Source of the DNA: Chrysopilus asiliformis
Taxonomy: Eukaryota > Arthropoda > Insecta > Diptera > Rhagionidae
Assembly: GCA_964034945.1 (NCBI GenBank)
Contig: OZ035960.1
Location: forward strand, 14,263,903-14,327,902
Direction: 5' to 3'
DNA: 64,000 bases
Shown here piece by piece: positions 35,539 to 48,805 of this stretch. Below the pieces are notes generated by a model. The model worked only from the letters and a program-made list of their open reading frames with translations. It was not told the DNA's origin and ran no database searches. Each line of letters opens with the position of its first letter. Within the stretch, counting starts at the first letter, position 1. The position numbers were made by a program, and so were the translations under genes.

Positions 35539-36294
35539 GGCCGTAGCACCGAACAATTACTATTATAGAATGGAAAGCTCTAACAAAATTTTTTGTGTTG
35601 GGGGCGTACATCCGAGGATTTCTATAGCTGTTACATGACAGTGTACATGAACACTGAGCGATTTGGTGGTGTGTGGCAATATGGATTCCCAAGTGTCACT
35701 TGAAATGAAAACAAATCAAAACAAAATCGGATAATGGAAATGTTTTATGGAGAATTTGATATTTCCATTAAATATTAGTGATGTTCTTATGTGTTGAAAG
35801 GTGTTAAATTTAATTTAGTTTTAGTTTTTAATTGTTTTAAGGTCCGTTCATGTGCAATTCTGTCGATCTTTCATTATACTTTACCTTTCTGTTGTTGATG
35901 GGACTCGAAAAACTTTCTGTTTGGGTTTTTAATGGAATTAGCGGAACATTCCTTCACTAAATAGTGGTGAATTTGTGATTTATTCATTTTCATGTGAAAT
36001 TATGCAATGTTAACACGCTAAAATGTGATTATCCATCAAAATCAATCGTTGCAATGAAATGAATCAATGTTGCAATGAAATGTCATGCAAAATGTAAGCA
36101 AAAGTGCCAGCCCTTTTCTGTATGTATTGTAAAAGGAAATTCTATTTGATTTTTTTTGGTCGAGTGTATGACAGCAGAAAGGGGAAGTGAGATAAAAAAC
36201 CCGATTTCTATAGTGTAGTGCTTACTCTAGTGGAAGTTAATAAGGAAAGGCCTTACTTTCCATTCTATATAATAGTTGTTCCGTGGCCGTAGCT
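35539..36294. mobile_element. Inverted-repeat element (~750 bp), class unknown
   Basis: CACCGAACAATTACTATTATAG then AATGGAAAG on the left is mirrored by CTTTCCATTCTATATAATAG then TTGTTCCGTG on the right, with CCGTAG and GGCCGTAG outside them. The arms are about 45 bp with several mismatches. No transposase frame and no clear target duplication were seen. Confidence 0.55.
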
Positions 36295-36387
36295 AGTGAA
36301 TGATAGGGGACATTTTTCCCCCCTTCGAAGGGGAAATTTGTCAAAAATTTGTTCGGCAGAGTTTTTTCTATATATTCCTTATTCTAT

Positions 36388-36625
36388 GACCAGGGTGTTT
36401 GTAATGACAAAAGATTTGATTTTCGCATGTCCGTCCGTCTCCATAACTATCGAAAGGATTGAGCTAGAGACATGAAATTTTGTATATTTACGTTTCTCGT
36501 AAATGGCCAGACTAAATTCTTGCACCATTCCTTCTCCCTCCCTCATACAAACGAAACAGTTTTTCGCAATTTTCTCGAAAGCGGTGAGTAATATTGAAAA
36601 ATTTTTGTAATGCAAAGACTCGTTT
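36388..36625 (+). mobile_element. Diverged DINE-like fragment (family C)
   Basis: GGTGTTTGTAATGACAAAAG, GCATGTCCGTCCGTCTCC, GGATTGAGCTAGAGACATG, AAATTTTGTATATTTACGTT, and CTCGAAAGCGGTGAG follow the DINE order. Termini are not preserved. Confidence 0.6.
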
Positions 36626-39600
36626 GAGGAAATTTCCGATAGTGGTAAGTTTATAAATTTATATATGAGTGCTGCATTTGACTTTAGTTATAATTAGTTT
36701 ATTTTCGCCAACATGCAGATAGATACTTTAACTTTGACTACTAAATTTATTTACGGTACATGAATTTCTGCATTTTGCTCAATTTCCGGGTCAGTTAATT
36801 TCAAAGCAGTAATTATTTAACCTAATTAAAAGTAGTAATTATTTAACCTAAGTAAAGATCCTAAAATACGCATTTATATTAATCTAAGGTAATTGACTGT
36901 GAAAATCAGGTTATGATATAAAACGTAAAGTTTGAGTATGTCTCGAAGAGATATTTGCTTTGAAAATACCTGCAATAAATTACATCTATTATTCTTAGTG
37001 TCGTTTAGACTCGACAAAATTAAATTTATTTCAGGACTTCAGGGGTTAACTATAATTTTACCAAATTTCAACTTGAATATCCTTCCAGTCAATTTCCAAA
37101 ATTCATTAAGGTTCGTTTGAAAAAAGCGCGAACAATTTAAATTTTCTTACAACAATCCGTTTTTTTTAAAAATGATAGATTTTCATGTTTAAAAACTAAG
37201 GATTTTCATACATCCTTAGATATGAAGTTTTGGTGAACCGATTTTAATTATTTCTTCTTTAATCGAAAGCTATTATTATGTACGTCAACACAAAAATTTA
37301 AAAAGTCACAATTTTGATTTCTCTCTACTATTTATATTCTTTAAACTTTGGAATTGGGTGCCAACAAGAATAAACGTCACCACATAAAATTAATTTTCAC
37401 ACCAATGAATGACTAGAGATCAATACTCAATGACTAGAGAACCTGTTGACCCAAGAAGTAATCTGGAAAGTTCAAAACGAGCGCAAACATTTCCTAAATT
37501 GTCTCCATTGTTTGCCTTTAGGGTTTTCTGGGGATGCTGATTACGAATCTGGTGATAAAATTTCAAGATTTGAAACTAAAAATCCTGTAAGGAAACCGCA
37601 AATATCCTTTTAAAAAAAATCTTGGAAAAACTATCTTTAGCGGATTTTCGGGGTCATTAATCACGAATCAGGTGTTAGAATTTCGAAATTCGAAATGGAA
37701 GGTCCTGTAAGGATGACACAAATATCCTTTTTCCCATTTTTTTTTCTTTGTAAAAACTAGAATTAGCGGATGTTCGGGGTGGTTGATCGCGAATCTGGTG
37801 TCAGATTTTCAAAATTCAAGCCTATAATGGGAAGGTATAAAACAATTATTTTTTCAAAAGTTTTTAGGTTGTTTCTTGGTTTTTTTTTTGTTGCAAAAAA
37901 ACTGATGCAAGAAACTGGAACCTGGCAACAACGGTATGCAAGCTAATTAAATATAAAACAGCGTTTTTTTGCAAGTTTTTTTTCTGTTAATGTTATAAAT
38001 AAAAAGATAACTTAGGAAAGTTTATTGTGTGTACATATTTTTAATAATCCGGTACTGGGCTAGATCCACGTTTGAATTTTATTTGCAAAGGCATTATTAA
38101 TCAGTCTTCCTAATTATGCACCACACGACGAAAAATTTAGATTTAATTTACAAATTTCCCTCAATTAGTGCCCCAAAATTGAGTAATGGCTAATGTAAAT
38201 CACAAAAATTTTTCTATCATTAAAATAATCGGCGTGATATTTTGCGTTTTTGTTTTTTCAATTTTCGTTGACATCGCGGCACGTGAGTACGTCAATATCG
38301 ATTTTTTTACGTCTTACCGGTTTGAAGTCGCTTTTGATTTATTTATATAGAAGACTTTCAGATAAGCCTGAGCAAAAAGGTCTGAAATAAACTATTTATT
38401 CTTGTAGTTTTCGTCCCACAGCAATTTTCCTAAAAGAAGAATGTTTGGAAACACGCTTTTCGATAAGGTATTGCTCTATAATTATTTTTTTCAAATATCT
38501 CGCAAAATTTTATTTAAAATCGTTTTGCAAAACAGATTTGCAAACGAATAAAACAGAAAACTTATTGGATTACTGCAGTACTCTAGAATTATACAAAATA
38601 GTTTTTTTTTAAGTTATATGACAACCTATAAAGGAGAAATTATTCGTATATACCAGTTTTTGCAAATTCTAATCCGATTATAAAGTTGAGAATACTAAAG
38701 TCTGTTCGTGTTTTAAATCCAGTTGAAGTTTTTGAATACCGCGGGTTGAAGCGGATTTGGCGGGGTTTTGATTTTGATCCAATCAACTGTAGGATGTTCA
38801 TGATGGAAAAAAGGGTTCTTATGGGATTCTTTGGAAAATAGTTATCGAAAATATCTCTATGGAAAATCTAAGAAAATCCTATCTCTTCCGGATACTCATG
38901 AATTTTTTCTCTTTCATCTGTTTGAGAAATCCTTCTAAAGGACACTTTGGCGTATCTTCTTCCAAGTTCCTTTCGTTTGAATGGGGTATGAAAATTCAAA
39001 AATATTTTCATCAATTTTTATCTTGGGAAAATATCGTTTATATTTGATTTTGAATACTATATGTATATTTAAGAAAGGGAAAAACATATAAATTTTGATG
39101 TGAATTATCATGAAAGTGTGACGAGTTGCTATCAGATTGTGAAATGAAAAAATATGAAAAACGTGTTTATCTCCGGATGTCTATTCAAATATCAGATTTT
39201 AGCTTCTCTTTCAATGGTTTACAGCAAAGGAAAATGTTTTTTTTTATTAATAATCTACAATATATAAATATATAAGAGTATTCGTTTCTTATGTGATGGA
39301 AAATATTATAGGGTTCCGGAAATCAATAAAGATATGGCTCTTGTTCAAAATATTTTCATGCATATTCACTTCAGAAATTTCTTCAAGGAATGAAAAGCAT
39401 TTACTGCGACCCCTAGGGGTATTGCTTGAGAAACTCCTTATCCGTCCTGTCTGTCTTTTGGACTAAGAAAAACTAACTGAAAAACTTGAAAACCAACTAG
39501 AAACGAGAACCAATTCTAATGTGTCGTACCAAATCTTTTTTTGGGGATTTCATAACCATAAAACTTAAGTTGCTGACAAAAAGGTTTTTTTCTTTCTTTT

Positions 39601-40139
39601 CTTTTTAGCCCAGGCACAATGATAACAAATAGTAGGACATGCTTGTTTTGTAGTTGTAGTGAAACTTAGATCGTTGAATTTTATGTTTTCTTAGTTTTCC
39701 CATTATAGGCTTGAAGAATTTCATTAAAATGTTTTTTGTTTGCGTTTCTCTACGCTTTTATTAGCATTACTTTGGTTTTCATTGAGTTCTATTAGCTATG
39801 GAAGGAATTCTTTATAAATCATTTTGAAATACTTGGAAAACCAACTTTTCTATCGTAGTCTGAGGAAAACGAGTTCCAGGAAGAAGTTTTCGATTCGCAT
39901 TTTTCATTGAATTTTTGTAAGGGCTACTCGATATTACAACGGAAAAAAAAACTTTTTGATTATATTTTGGTTGTTTTGCGAATATTTATTACTGATGCTT
40001 AAATCAATATAATCCGAGAAAATTGAGTAAAGTAAAACAGCACTGGTAATATTTTTTGTACCTAGATGTATGATGAATCACATAAATTAAGTTTGGGCGA
40101 TAAATCATTGAAAAATTTGTGCTTTTCAAAAAAAGGTAA
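36626..40139. other. AT-rich stretch; degenerate tandem repeat and a Helitron tail
   Basis: Bases 37520..37850 hold about three degenerate copies of a ~125-bp unit (variants of TTAGCGGATTTTCGGGGT, CACGAATCTGGTGTTAGAA, and CCTGTAAGGA with ACAAATATCC). At 37919..37945, CCTGGCAACAACGGTATGCAAGCTAA resembles the 3' end of Helitron copy H4, without a recognisable 5' part. No gene is seen. Confidence 0.5.
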
Positions 40140-40298
40140 GGGGCTGTTTATAAAACACTTCACGCTAATTCAAGGCTATTCGGACCTTCCTCCCTCCCAT
40201 TTTAAAACAGGGTTTTCGCACTTTTTTGGATGTAATTTTTACCGCCGTCAACCCATCACAGATCCCCTGAATGTGTGACGTTTCTTATGGACAGCCCC
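40140..40298. mobile_element. Short MITE with GGGGCTGT ends
   Basis: Left GGGGCTGTTTATAA and right TTATGGACAGCCCC are inverted, with ACACTTCACG and TGTGACGT just inside. The 159-bp body is non-coding. Similar single ends occur near 5173 and 48530. Target duplication not resolved. Confidence 0.6.
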
Positions 40299-40820
40299 TA
40301 TAAGTAGGGTGATCATAATTATTTTGTGTCAATCCGGGATATATTGAGCAGGGAAAGAAAGGAAACGGATTTAACGGAGAACAGCAAGATTAAAATTTAA
40401 AAACCATTTCATTTTATCGTAAGCCGTTGCCCATAAATACGTTCGGCTAATTTTTGGCTTTTCGGACACCCTTTTCCCGCCTTCACCCCGATTTTTTGCG
40501 ATTTTTGTACCGCCGTCATACTACCGCAGACCCCCGGTCTACCTAAAAGTGTTTTACGGATATCATATAAATTAAATGTTTACTTCCACAGCCAACTGTA
40601 GAAAAGTTGCAAAAAAAAAATCGGAGCCAGAAAAAATGGTATATTCTTTTCGAAACAAAACATTATTTAAACGAAACTCTAGAAACCAGATTCAAGCAAA
40701 AAAATTCTAAATATACACTGCGAGCTACATTTTTTTAAAACAAAATGGGGCGCATCGATTTTAATATATAGCTTTCCCGTTCCAAGCAAAATATAGCTCT
40801 ATTTTTGAGAGTTTTGCAAA
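40299..40820. other. Unassigned AT-rich spacer
   Basis: A hAT-like terminus TAGGGTGATCATAATTATTT with CAATCCGGGAT lies at 40313..40345, without a matching right end. No gene is seen. Confidence 0.4.
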
Positions 40821-41107
40821 CACTCAGAAAAATGGAGGCTAACTCGACGACCTACATACGGCGTAATTGGCCTCGGGCAGGCGCGCGTTCGCCTGCATGA
40901 GGGAAAGTAAAACTTGTGTTGACCTCCTGTGACCGGAGAAATTCTGAAATTAAGCCACCAGCAGGTGAAGTAGGGCCTTGGGAGCTGCACGAGTTGACCT
41001 TAGATAGGCATTTCGAGGATGTAATGTCATGTAATGGAAACCTCTGTCAGCCAGCTAGCGGTCAGAGTTAACCTGACAAAAAGTTGACCTGGACATTTTT
41101 CTGAGTG
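40821..41107. mobile_element. MITE with CACTCAGAAAAATG ends, copy 1
   Basis: Inverted ends CACTCAGAAAAATG and CATTTTTCTGAGTG. The interior is the reverse complement of copy 2 (48806..49078), including GCCTCGGGCAGGCGCGCG, TTAAGCCACCAGCAGGTGAA, GAGCTGCACGAGTTGACC and CAGCTAGCGGTCAGAGTTAA. No TA is kept at the edges here; an AA/CA pair is present instead. Confidence 0.8.
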
Positions 41108-41769
41108 CAGTCTATTAATAAATGCAACTAAAATGTGAAAAACGTCAATTGAGAAAAATGCGCCACAGGAGAAAAACATCTAAGGGACATGTACTCTAGG
41201 AAAAAATACGCTGAAGAAATTCGCCGGTGGTGGGAAAAAATGATTCACAACAATTTTTGGCCAAAGTGGAGTTTGGTTTTGCATATGTGGTAGTGAGGGT
41301 GCTTTAGTATTCAATAAATTATAACCTCACGCGGAGAAAAAATAGTTGGAATCGGGAATCCAACTAAAATGTTTTTTTTTTCAATTACAAAAATAGTCAG
41401 AATTATATTAAATTTTACTACTTAGGACCGTTTGCACGTACTATGCTTAAAAAATGAAGTTGTGCTTAGCCTAATAAAGCCCAAGAAGTTCTGGGACTTT
41501 AATGTTTAATGTTGGAGAAATGTAATAACATCGAGTAAACACCATGAATAAGAATTGATTCGATGGTTGAACACAAAAACTACAAATCGCTTTGGCTCAC
41601 CGAACAATTTTTGCTTTCCCTTATAATTCGTATAACCTTTGGGATAATCGAATTATAAGTACTCGAATCGCTTCTTAAGCCCAATTCAGATTACGATTAC
41701 GATTGATGCTTTTCGACCATTGAGATCAAAGCTTTTAACGATAGGGAATCGGAGATCAAAGCTTTAAAC
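41108..41769. other. Unassigned AT-rich spacer
   Basis: Contains TAATTCGTATAACC and CGAATTATAAGTACTCG near 41625..41670, faintly like the Tigger MITE at 45686 but too short to call. AGATCAAAGCTTTTAACGAT and GAGATCAAAGCTTTAAAC form a small duplication next to the following hAT element. Confidence 0.4.
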
Positions 41770-42517
41770 CAGCGGGCTTCGGCCATGTGCACCAAGGGCA
41801 TTTTCGCAGCTCAAATTGCCCTGTTATACATCGATTCTTCATGCTACCCGTTTCATTCTGGCTTGTACGAAAACTGCATACATACGCATATGAAAGAAAT
41901 AATCTGTTTCACCTTGCATATAACCCGTTCTGCTTCCACTTGTGCATTTTAGATACCATGGAGCTTTGCTGAGCTCTAAGTAAGGCCATTTATGCGAGAG
42001 ATTTTTATTAGCTCCAGTTGTCATTAGGACATTGACTGAAGCAGTGGTGTATTTCATACTGCTGAAAATCATGAAAAATTTAACACTGCTAAAAATCATA
42101 AAGCGTATTGTCTCAAAAGACGACACGAGTTTTGGACATGAGTGTTTCTTTTTTAGGTTTGATAAAATAATGCAATGTTTAATATGATTTCAGGGAATTA
42201 AAACCACAAAAAATACGATTTAAATAGGCGTTTTAGTAACTCCATAAAATATCAATTGATCAAATGAATGTTTTTGATTTTAATAATTTCATTTTTATTT
42301 TCCGATTGTGATTCGGAAATTTAACATAAAATTTTTTCTTTGTCAAACCTATTTTTAACGTAAAGTAAAACAATTAACAGTGTGTCAAAACCAAAAATAA
42401 TGAAAAAGAGCTTTCAACAAAGTTTGAACTAGGCTCGGAGAGCAAGCCATATAAACAAGTAAATCGCTTGTCAGTGGTAGTGGATGCCCGAGAACTTTGA
42501 AAGCTTTCCTGGCCCTG
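41770..42517 (+). mobile_element. hAT-type non-autonomous element, copy Q1
   Basis: Flanked by a perfect 8-bp duplication CTTTAAAC (41762..41769 and 42518..42525), the hAT hallmark. Ends are CAGCGGGC and GGCCCTG. The 748-bp interior matches copy Q2 (61054..63440), for example GGGTTATATGCAAGGTGAAA and AAGCCATATAAACAAGTAAA in reverse orientation. Open frames in it occur in both copies but in different frames, and no transposase signature is visible. Confidence 0.88.
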
Positions 42518-45500
42518 CTTTAAACGATAGAGAAATCTAATTGATCGAGAAACTTCAATCGTAATCGGTATACATTCATTAGTCTGATTTGAGGTTTACT
42601 CTACTAAATCCTGTAAACCTGCATGGAAACTGGTAAGGCAGGCTCTGATGACGGTTAGCCTACTTAAATGCCAAAAACAGGCTCCTAGTGGGGTTTCAGA
42701 GCAAACATGCCTGACCTATTAGGAGGAATTTTTCGGATGTGAAAATATCCACAAAGATAATAAAATATTTTGTTAAATTTTTTATAACCTGTAAGCCGAG
42801 AAATTCCAATATAAGCTGTTAAGTTTTTTTTTTTTGAAAACAGCGCTTACTATTTTGTAGTTAAATAAACTATTTTATTCCCAATTCGAACTAAAAAAAT
42901 AGTTAGATTTACTGTTTTGGTTTTCTCTGTCCGGTAATCTACGAAAACAGAATACTGCATCCCATAATATATGTATATTGTTTAAAAAGTAATTCTTTAG
43001 ACACAAAGATTAGATACAAAGATACAATTAAAGAAATCTTCGACTGACGTGAATTTAATCCTAAAAATCTTTTCCATCGGATTTTCATTTATTTGGCAAA
43101 GTTTTCCACTTTCAGAAAGTATCAAAGTTATTGCGGTTAGTGTGATATTAGGTAACGATTTAATGTGTTTTTTTACCTGCGCCAATAAAAATTCTTCACA
43201 GTTCATACTTTATGGATCCCAGAAGGTTAATATATCTTTTCATCGCTAAATCAATACAACTTTTAAGTTTCGAAGCGGAAACAACGACCGAAAGCCGTAA
43301 AATACCCTATAGCTGGGGTAATCAAAGGGAAACTTCTATCTTAATCTTTAACAATGTCCATGAAAATGCCCTTTTTTTGCAGTGGCTGTACGAGTAGTTG
43401 AGCTGAGATACACAAGACCAAATAGAACATTTTCTCAACGAGTATCTTATGGTTCAATAAAAATGATATCCGCCATCATGTTACGTTACAACTACAGTAC
43501 GGTGAAGCTCACCTTTAGACCATAAAATTCAACATTTTAACGATGCCCCAGTGCTGGTTGCTGCTATTATTTTGTTTTGTTTCTTTGTCACTGCCGTTGA
43601 AATTAAATTGAAATTTTAACGATACACCAGCATTTTCGTCTAATTGAAAACTATACTCGTTCGTATATCCCATACATTCTATTCTACTATCGGATTTTAT
43701 ATCCCCTCGTGGATTCGCATATTGTTGTAATGATGTAAAAGTGTTCGTATATATGTATAACGAGATTTTATAACAAAATGGATCATTTCAGGCATACACG
43801 CAAAGTAACAAAATTACAGAGAAGTATATGTCGTTTCGAACCTATGTGAATAACGTAAATAATATAAGCATTAAAACCGAACGGATCATCAATGCTGAAC
43901 GACTGTTTCACATTCCATTCGCAATATTGAGTGGAATCTAAACACCTGTTCTGACTGCCCCCATCCAACCCTCGAGAACAATTCGTATCAAACATTGATG
44001 GGATGATGTGGGGGAAAATCTATAGGACGATGGCGAAAAACCCATCATAATAATAGAAACTTGTAAATCCCTGTAAATTACCACACCGCTAGCACCTTCC
44101 TGATACCTAACGTTCACTTTCCGAATGAATAAATTGGAGCCATTTGAATACCGCCAGCATTGAAAATGAGTACCGACGACGTTCGAAATAAATCCGCAAA
44201 TTACACCAGTATTTGTAATGGCCCGCCCAAAATCCACCCCGGGGTTGTTACAAATTTTACACCATGTTGTTAAGATCTTTTGGACAGGTTTTACATTATT
44301 TTTGCTGTTCCGAACGGTGGTGAGCTGGAAGTGACCATCCCTTCTAATGGAAATTTTCTAATATTTTACACGCATTTTGATGGTGGCACTAAAATCAACA
44401 CAAATTTTGTCAATTTCAATATGTTTGACGTCCTGTGTGAATAAATCTAATTCCACAAAATTTCATACCCGAGGGACGATAACCTCCAATTATCCCATAA
44501 TCCACATGGCGTTGAACTTAACAACATGAAAGGTTACTTTTTTTCCCCAACGCAATGGCGATCGGGTATGAACTTCGTTTTTGGGGTGCTATGAATTTCT
44601 ACTTTGTTTCAATGGCGCATATAAATGCAAACAAATCCGATTAATGAACCCCCCGCCGTGCGCGACTTGAGTGCCGTTTTTACAATCGGAGCATATCAGA
44701 AAATGGAAATTGTCGTTAATATTTTAGGGCTACAGTGAAGAATTTATAGTTTCATTAATTCAACGTAAAACGACAGTCGAGATTACTAATTTGGGAAAAT
44801 ATTATTAATTAGAATTTGAAATTATTTCGCGAATCCGGGAGGTTCTCATTTTTTTTAAATAATCCAGTTTTAACGATTATTGAATGTCGTTAATAGATAT
44901 TTCTTAACCCCGTGGCAATATCGAAACTTTGAAAGTACTAAGAATTAAACCAATTTCAAAACTGTTAATTGGGTTTTAATAATTTAAACTTAATTGGACA
45001 TTAATGCGGCAGTTTTGTTATTTTTATTTAAATTAACATTGTTACCGGCATTTATTTTATTTAAGTTTCTTTAATAAAAGCTTTTGATTAGGAGAAACAA
45101 GGGCGTAGCTATAGATATATCATTTGGAGGGGGAAGGAGGGGGGGGGAGAATTTGAACAAGAGCCAAGTCGGCACAACAAGGATGTCAAATTCGATTACC
45201 ACCAATGGTCATATTGGTTTTTCTCCATCTTACCGCACTGAAATTTCACTTGAAATGTTACATAAAACATATGGAAGAGATGCGCCGCAGGTGAAATTTT
45301 TTGATAAATATACTCTGGCCGCGAAAATTTTAGAAAATGAACTACGGGCAAATTTTTTTTACGTATTGAGTTTAAATATATAATTTAATTTTCTGAATCC
45401 ATCCAGAATTGTAGGATGTAGCAGGAAAGGGGTTTACAAAAATGGGAAGAGGGTAAATATTTGTTGGTAAAAACTTCTTTGAGGGATAATTTCTCTAATG

Positions 45501-45674
45501 GTCAGAACCGGATCCAAATCCCTCCACTGGTTCAGCTGATATCAAATGAAGGGGTAAAGGGAAGAGAAATATGGAGAAACTCCAACGCCTGTTATTCCCT
45601 GTGAACAATAAAGTTTAATTGAAATCGGTTCAAAAGTCTTTCACAAATTTCGCTACAAAAAACAGATTCGATAA
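42518..45674. other. Long stretch without recognised genes or repeats
   Basis: Locally less AT-rich at 43780..44680 with minus-strand frames (43783..43995 and 43938..44237), neither with a recognisable domain. A GCGCCGCAGG motif is at 45283 and a G-rich patch at 45115..45150. Confidence 0.45.
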
Positions 45675-46319
45675 TCATACTAATACAGTAGAATCCCGAT
45701 AATTCGTACCCCGATAATTCGTATATCCCGTTAATTCGTATGAATTTGCTGGTCCCTTGAAAAAAATCCCGATAATTCGTACCCCGATAATTCGTATATC
45801 CCGCTAATTCGTATGAATTTCCTGGTCCCTTGACATACGAATTATCGGGATTCTACTGTATATAAAAATGATTTGGTGTCTGTCTGTCTGTCTGTCTCCT
45901 CTTTCACGCAAAAACTGCTGAACCGATTGACTTGAAATTTGGCATGAGTGTCTGTGGTAGTTGGGGTTCCAACATAGGCATACGGAAAAGTAGCGTGAGG
46001 GGTGGGGGGAGTAAGGGGAGGGGTAAAGTGATTTCGAAACTTAGTTTTCCCTGTATGTTACTCTTTCGCGGGGAAACTACTGAACCGATTGGCCTGAAAT
46101 TTGGCATAGATGTTCGTCGGGGGTCCAGCCCCAACATAGACCCATTAAAAAGTAGCATGATAGGTGGGGGAGTAAGGGGAGGGGGTAAAGAAAATCCGAA
46201 TCTTTTAAAGAAAAGCACGGACAATTTATTCTGTATAATTTATTGCCAATTGAATTTTGTTTTCTTAGATTTTGTTCTTCTCACGCTTTTAGCCGGGCGT
46301 TGCCGGGTCCAAATTCTAG
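45675..46319 (+). mobile_element. Complete Helitron-like copy H3, carrying a Tigger-type MITE
   Basis: Starts TCATACTAATA after an A and ends AAATTCTAG before a T. A short hairpin (CCGGGCGTTGCCGG, one bulge) precedes the end. Without the inserted MITE and its duplicated TA it is 470 bp, almost the same as H1. The two internal ACCGATTG…TTTGGCA blocks and G-rich tracts are present. Confidence 0.88.
45686..45858. mobile_element. Tigger/pogo-type MITE nested in Helitron H3
   Basis: Ends CAGTAGAATCCCGATAATTC and GAATTATCGGGATTCTACTG are inverted, with TA on both sides (45684..45685 and 45859..45860). The left ~80 bp is duplicated in tandem (CCCGATAATTCGTA, CCCGxTAATTCGTATG, CTGGTCCCTTGA twice). 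Removing it and one TA restores ACTAATATATAAAAATGA exactly as in the other Helitron copies. Confidence 0.9.
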
Positions 46320-48805
46320 TATAATATATGATTGGGAAAATTCAAGCCTACCAGAATTTATTTTTAAAAATCCCTCTAACCCTTTATTCAATTATTTTAA
46401 ATTCTGTTAAATTCATGCATAAAAATTACTACACTATAACTTCGGAATTACGTAATTCATCTAAAATTGTTTAATAAGCATTTTTGTACAAAATATCCAT
46501 TCAGGAAAGACCTTTGCTTTGACGTAAATCGTTTTGCAATCACTCGCCAAAGTCAAAATGCAAGTATTTTTTGCCTGTATTTATATGAGCACGCTTATGT
46601 AAAAAATATATGGTATATACTCTCTAAATACGAGTACGAAATGACTACATATTAACATAGTCCAAGGTCCTTAAACTCCAAGTTCAATAGCAATCAATTG
46701 CCGTTGAAGGATAACAAATGCTCTTTGCCCACCTATTTCAGTAGGCAACTTAACCTTTGGGGTTGTACCACGGCATTTAATCCAGATCTATCTATACAAT
46801 TATTTACTACCCATTACCAAGATTATATAATAGGTTTGTTTCAATATCAATATCAATGCATCACATTCTACGACGTCAGGAACATTCTAGAAATAGTCGA
46901 TAAGGTTTGTACTAGTTTCCTAAGGTACATATAGACTGAGCATGAGATTTTCTTCGGGTGTGCGTGATTTTGAGGCAATTTACCTGTGCTCCTTAGGCAA
47001 AACAATATTACATGTCTTGATGTTGGAACAGGTGAAAGAAAACTGAAACGACCTGGCCAAGATGTAATAAAATTCTAAGCACTGATTGCTCGTTCGGCTA
47101 GTTGGATATTTTTCATGGCTTTTTCACCCAGTTTTCCTTTTTACTCTGTACTATAATTTCCTAAACTAAAATGCTGACAACGCCAACGACCGCTTTTTAC
47201 TCGCCTGAGGTCGTGAATAAGTGTTGGTATTTTAGTTTTTTAGGTGTTTTCTACTGCTAACATAATACTCGGCTTTGTTCCCTCGAGTCGCGTTTTATTG
47301 CGTGTCTCCCTTTAGCGATATTGATGTTTTTATAACATTTTATATCCACCTGGAAATGGCCAGCAATCGGGTTTCCTTAATGCAGTCAAACGTTCTTATT
47401 TAGCGAGCTTAGGACTCCCGATATAGTTTCGTAGCACGAAACATTACCTGACAGCGAGACACTTAATTTAGCTGTCACAGACATGTGTATGTCGTTGTCA
47501 AACTGAGCTGAAAACCAAAAATGGACAAATTAATGAAGGTGGCACCGATAATGACGTTTTCGACACTTTCACAATATTTAATCTAGACAAAACTTTAGAG
47601 ATTTCTTACAGTTTTCATTTTAACACTTAAAAATGTTATTCTTAGAACGATTATGGAGTCTTGAGCATTCCATTAGTAGAGAACTAATTTCTTTTCATTG
47701 AAAAAAAAGTTACTTTTGTCCAAATTTCGCTTTATCATATTGGCAATTTTCTCCTAAGGCTAAGGCTGTCGATTGGAACATGATAGTATTAAAAATCTTA
47801 CCATTATGCCGAAGAAAAATATTCGCTTTGCGTTGGATAAATTTTTAAAGATATACACAAACAAGTAGTAAAATATCCTTCCATGTTCATAATCTTCAAT
47901 GGAATTTCACTCATCTATTGATGTCGAGTGGATAATTCAAGGATAAGGGCATGTTTTTCTCGATGATATTTTATTCATGCCGTCGGTATACACTGGAATT
48001 TTCCATTTGATGGTGTTTGTCGATGGTTCGGAGTGAAATCTTCATCTTAAAGTAGGTATCATTGATAACTCGTCCTAAAACTTCCATCTCGTTTGATTAT
48101 ACACTCCAATGTACAGCAATATAAGCCTATACCGGAGCTACATCATAATAGATTCTTATTGAATCCTTGAAAATCCCTCAAGTACTTTGCCTTTGCAAAA
48201 CATGATTTTTTTTCCTTGGTCAAAGTCAGTATTTCTTATGTGCCTTCATCTTATAACATATACGAAAATTCCAAATATTGGTTGGACGGTGTGTGTGTGT
48301 ATATTTTATAACAAAGTGATGTTTATCTGGTTGTTCAAATTATTCAAAATTGAAGTGTTTGCGATTGGTTCCTTCGACAACAAAAACATCGCGCATTGAA
48401 AAAGGCTTAACGCGAACCCATTCCTGATATTGATTTGATAAAGTAGCGCGTCAATCGGTAAAATAAGGTGTTGAACGCTGAACGTACTCATTACGGCAAA
48501 ACTTCATTCGTCTAAAAGCTTTTTCGCTTATGGACAGCCCCATACGAAATTAATTTGAATTTTTTTAACTTTTTCCAAGTGAATTTATTCTGCGATAGAT
48601 AAATGAGTGCAAAATAAGTTCCAGCAAAAACTCGCACATACAAATGATCCCTAAAACCACCGCAAAAAATCGCAAATGCAAATGATCCCTAAGACCACGT
48701 TTAGACGTAACGTCTTTTTCTTCGTTACTTCAAAGCTTATGGGCGAGGGACGAAGTGGGGACGATTCCTAACGTCATTCCCTCTGCACCTCGCACCCACA
48801 AACTA
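46320..48805. other. Stretch without recognised genes or repeats
   Basis: Short AT-rich frames only. A GTGTGTGT run lies near 48289. TATGGACAGCCCC at 48530 matches the end of the 40140 MITE; no partner was found. Confidence 0.45.

Noticed and set aside
43783..44237. Overlapping minus-strand ORFs in a less AT-rich patch
   Set aside because: No domain or splice structure seen; kept as unassigned sequence.
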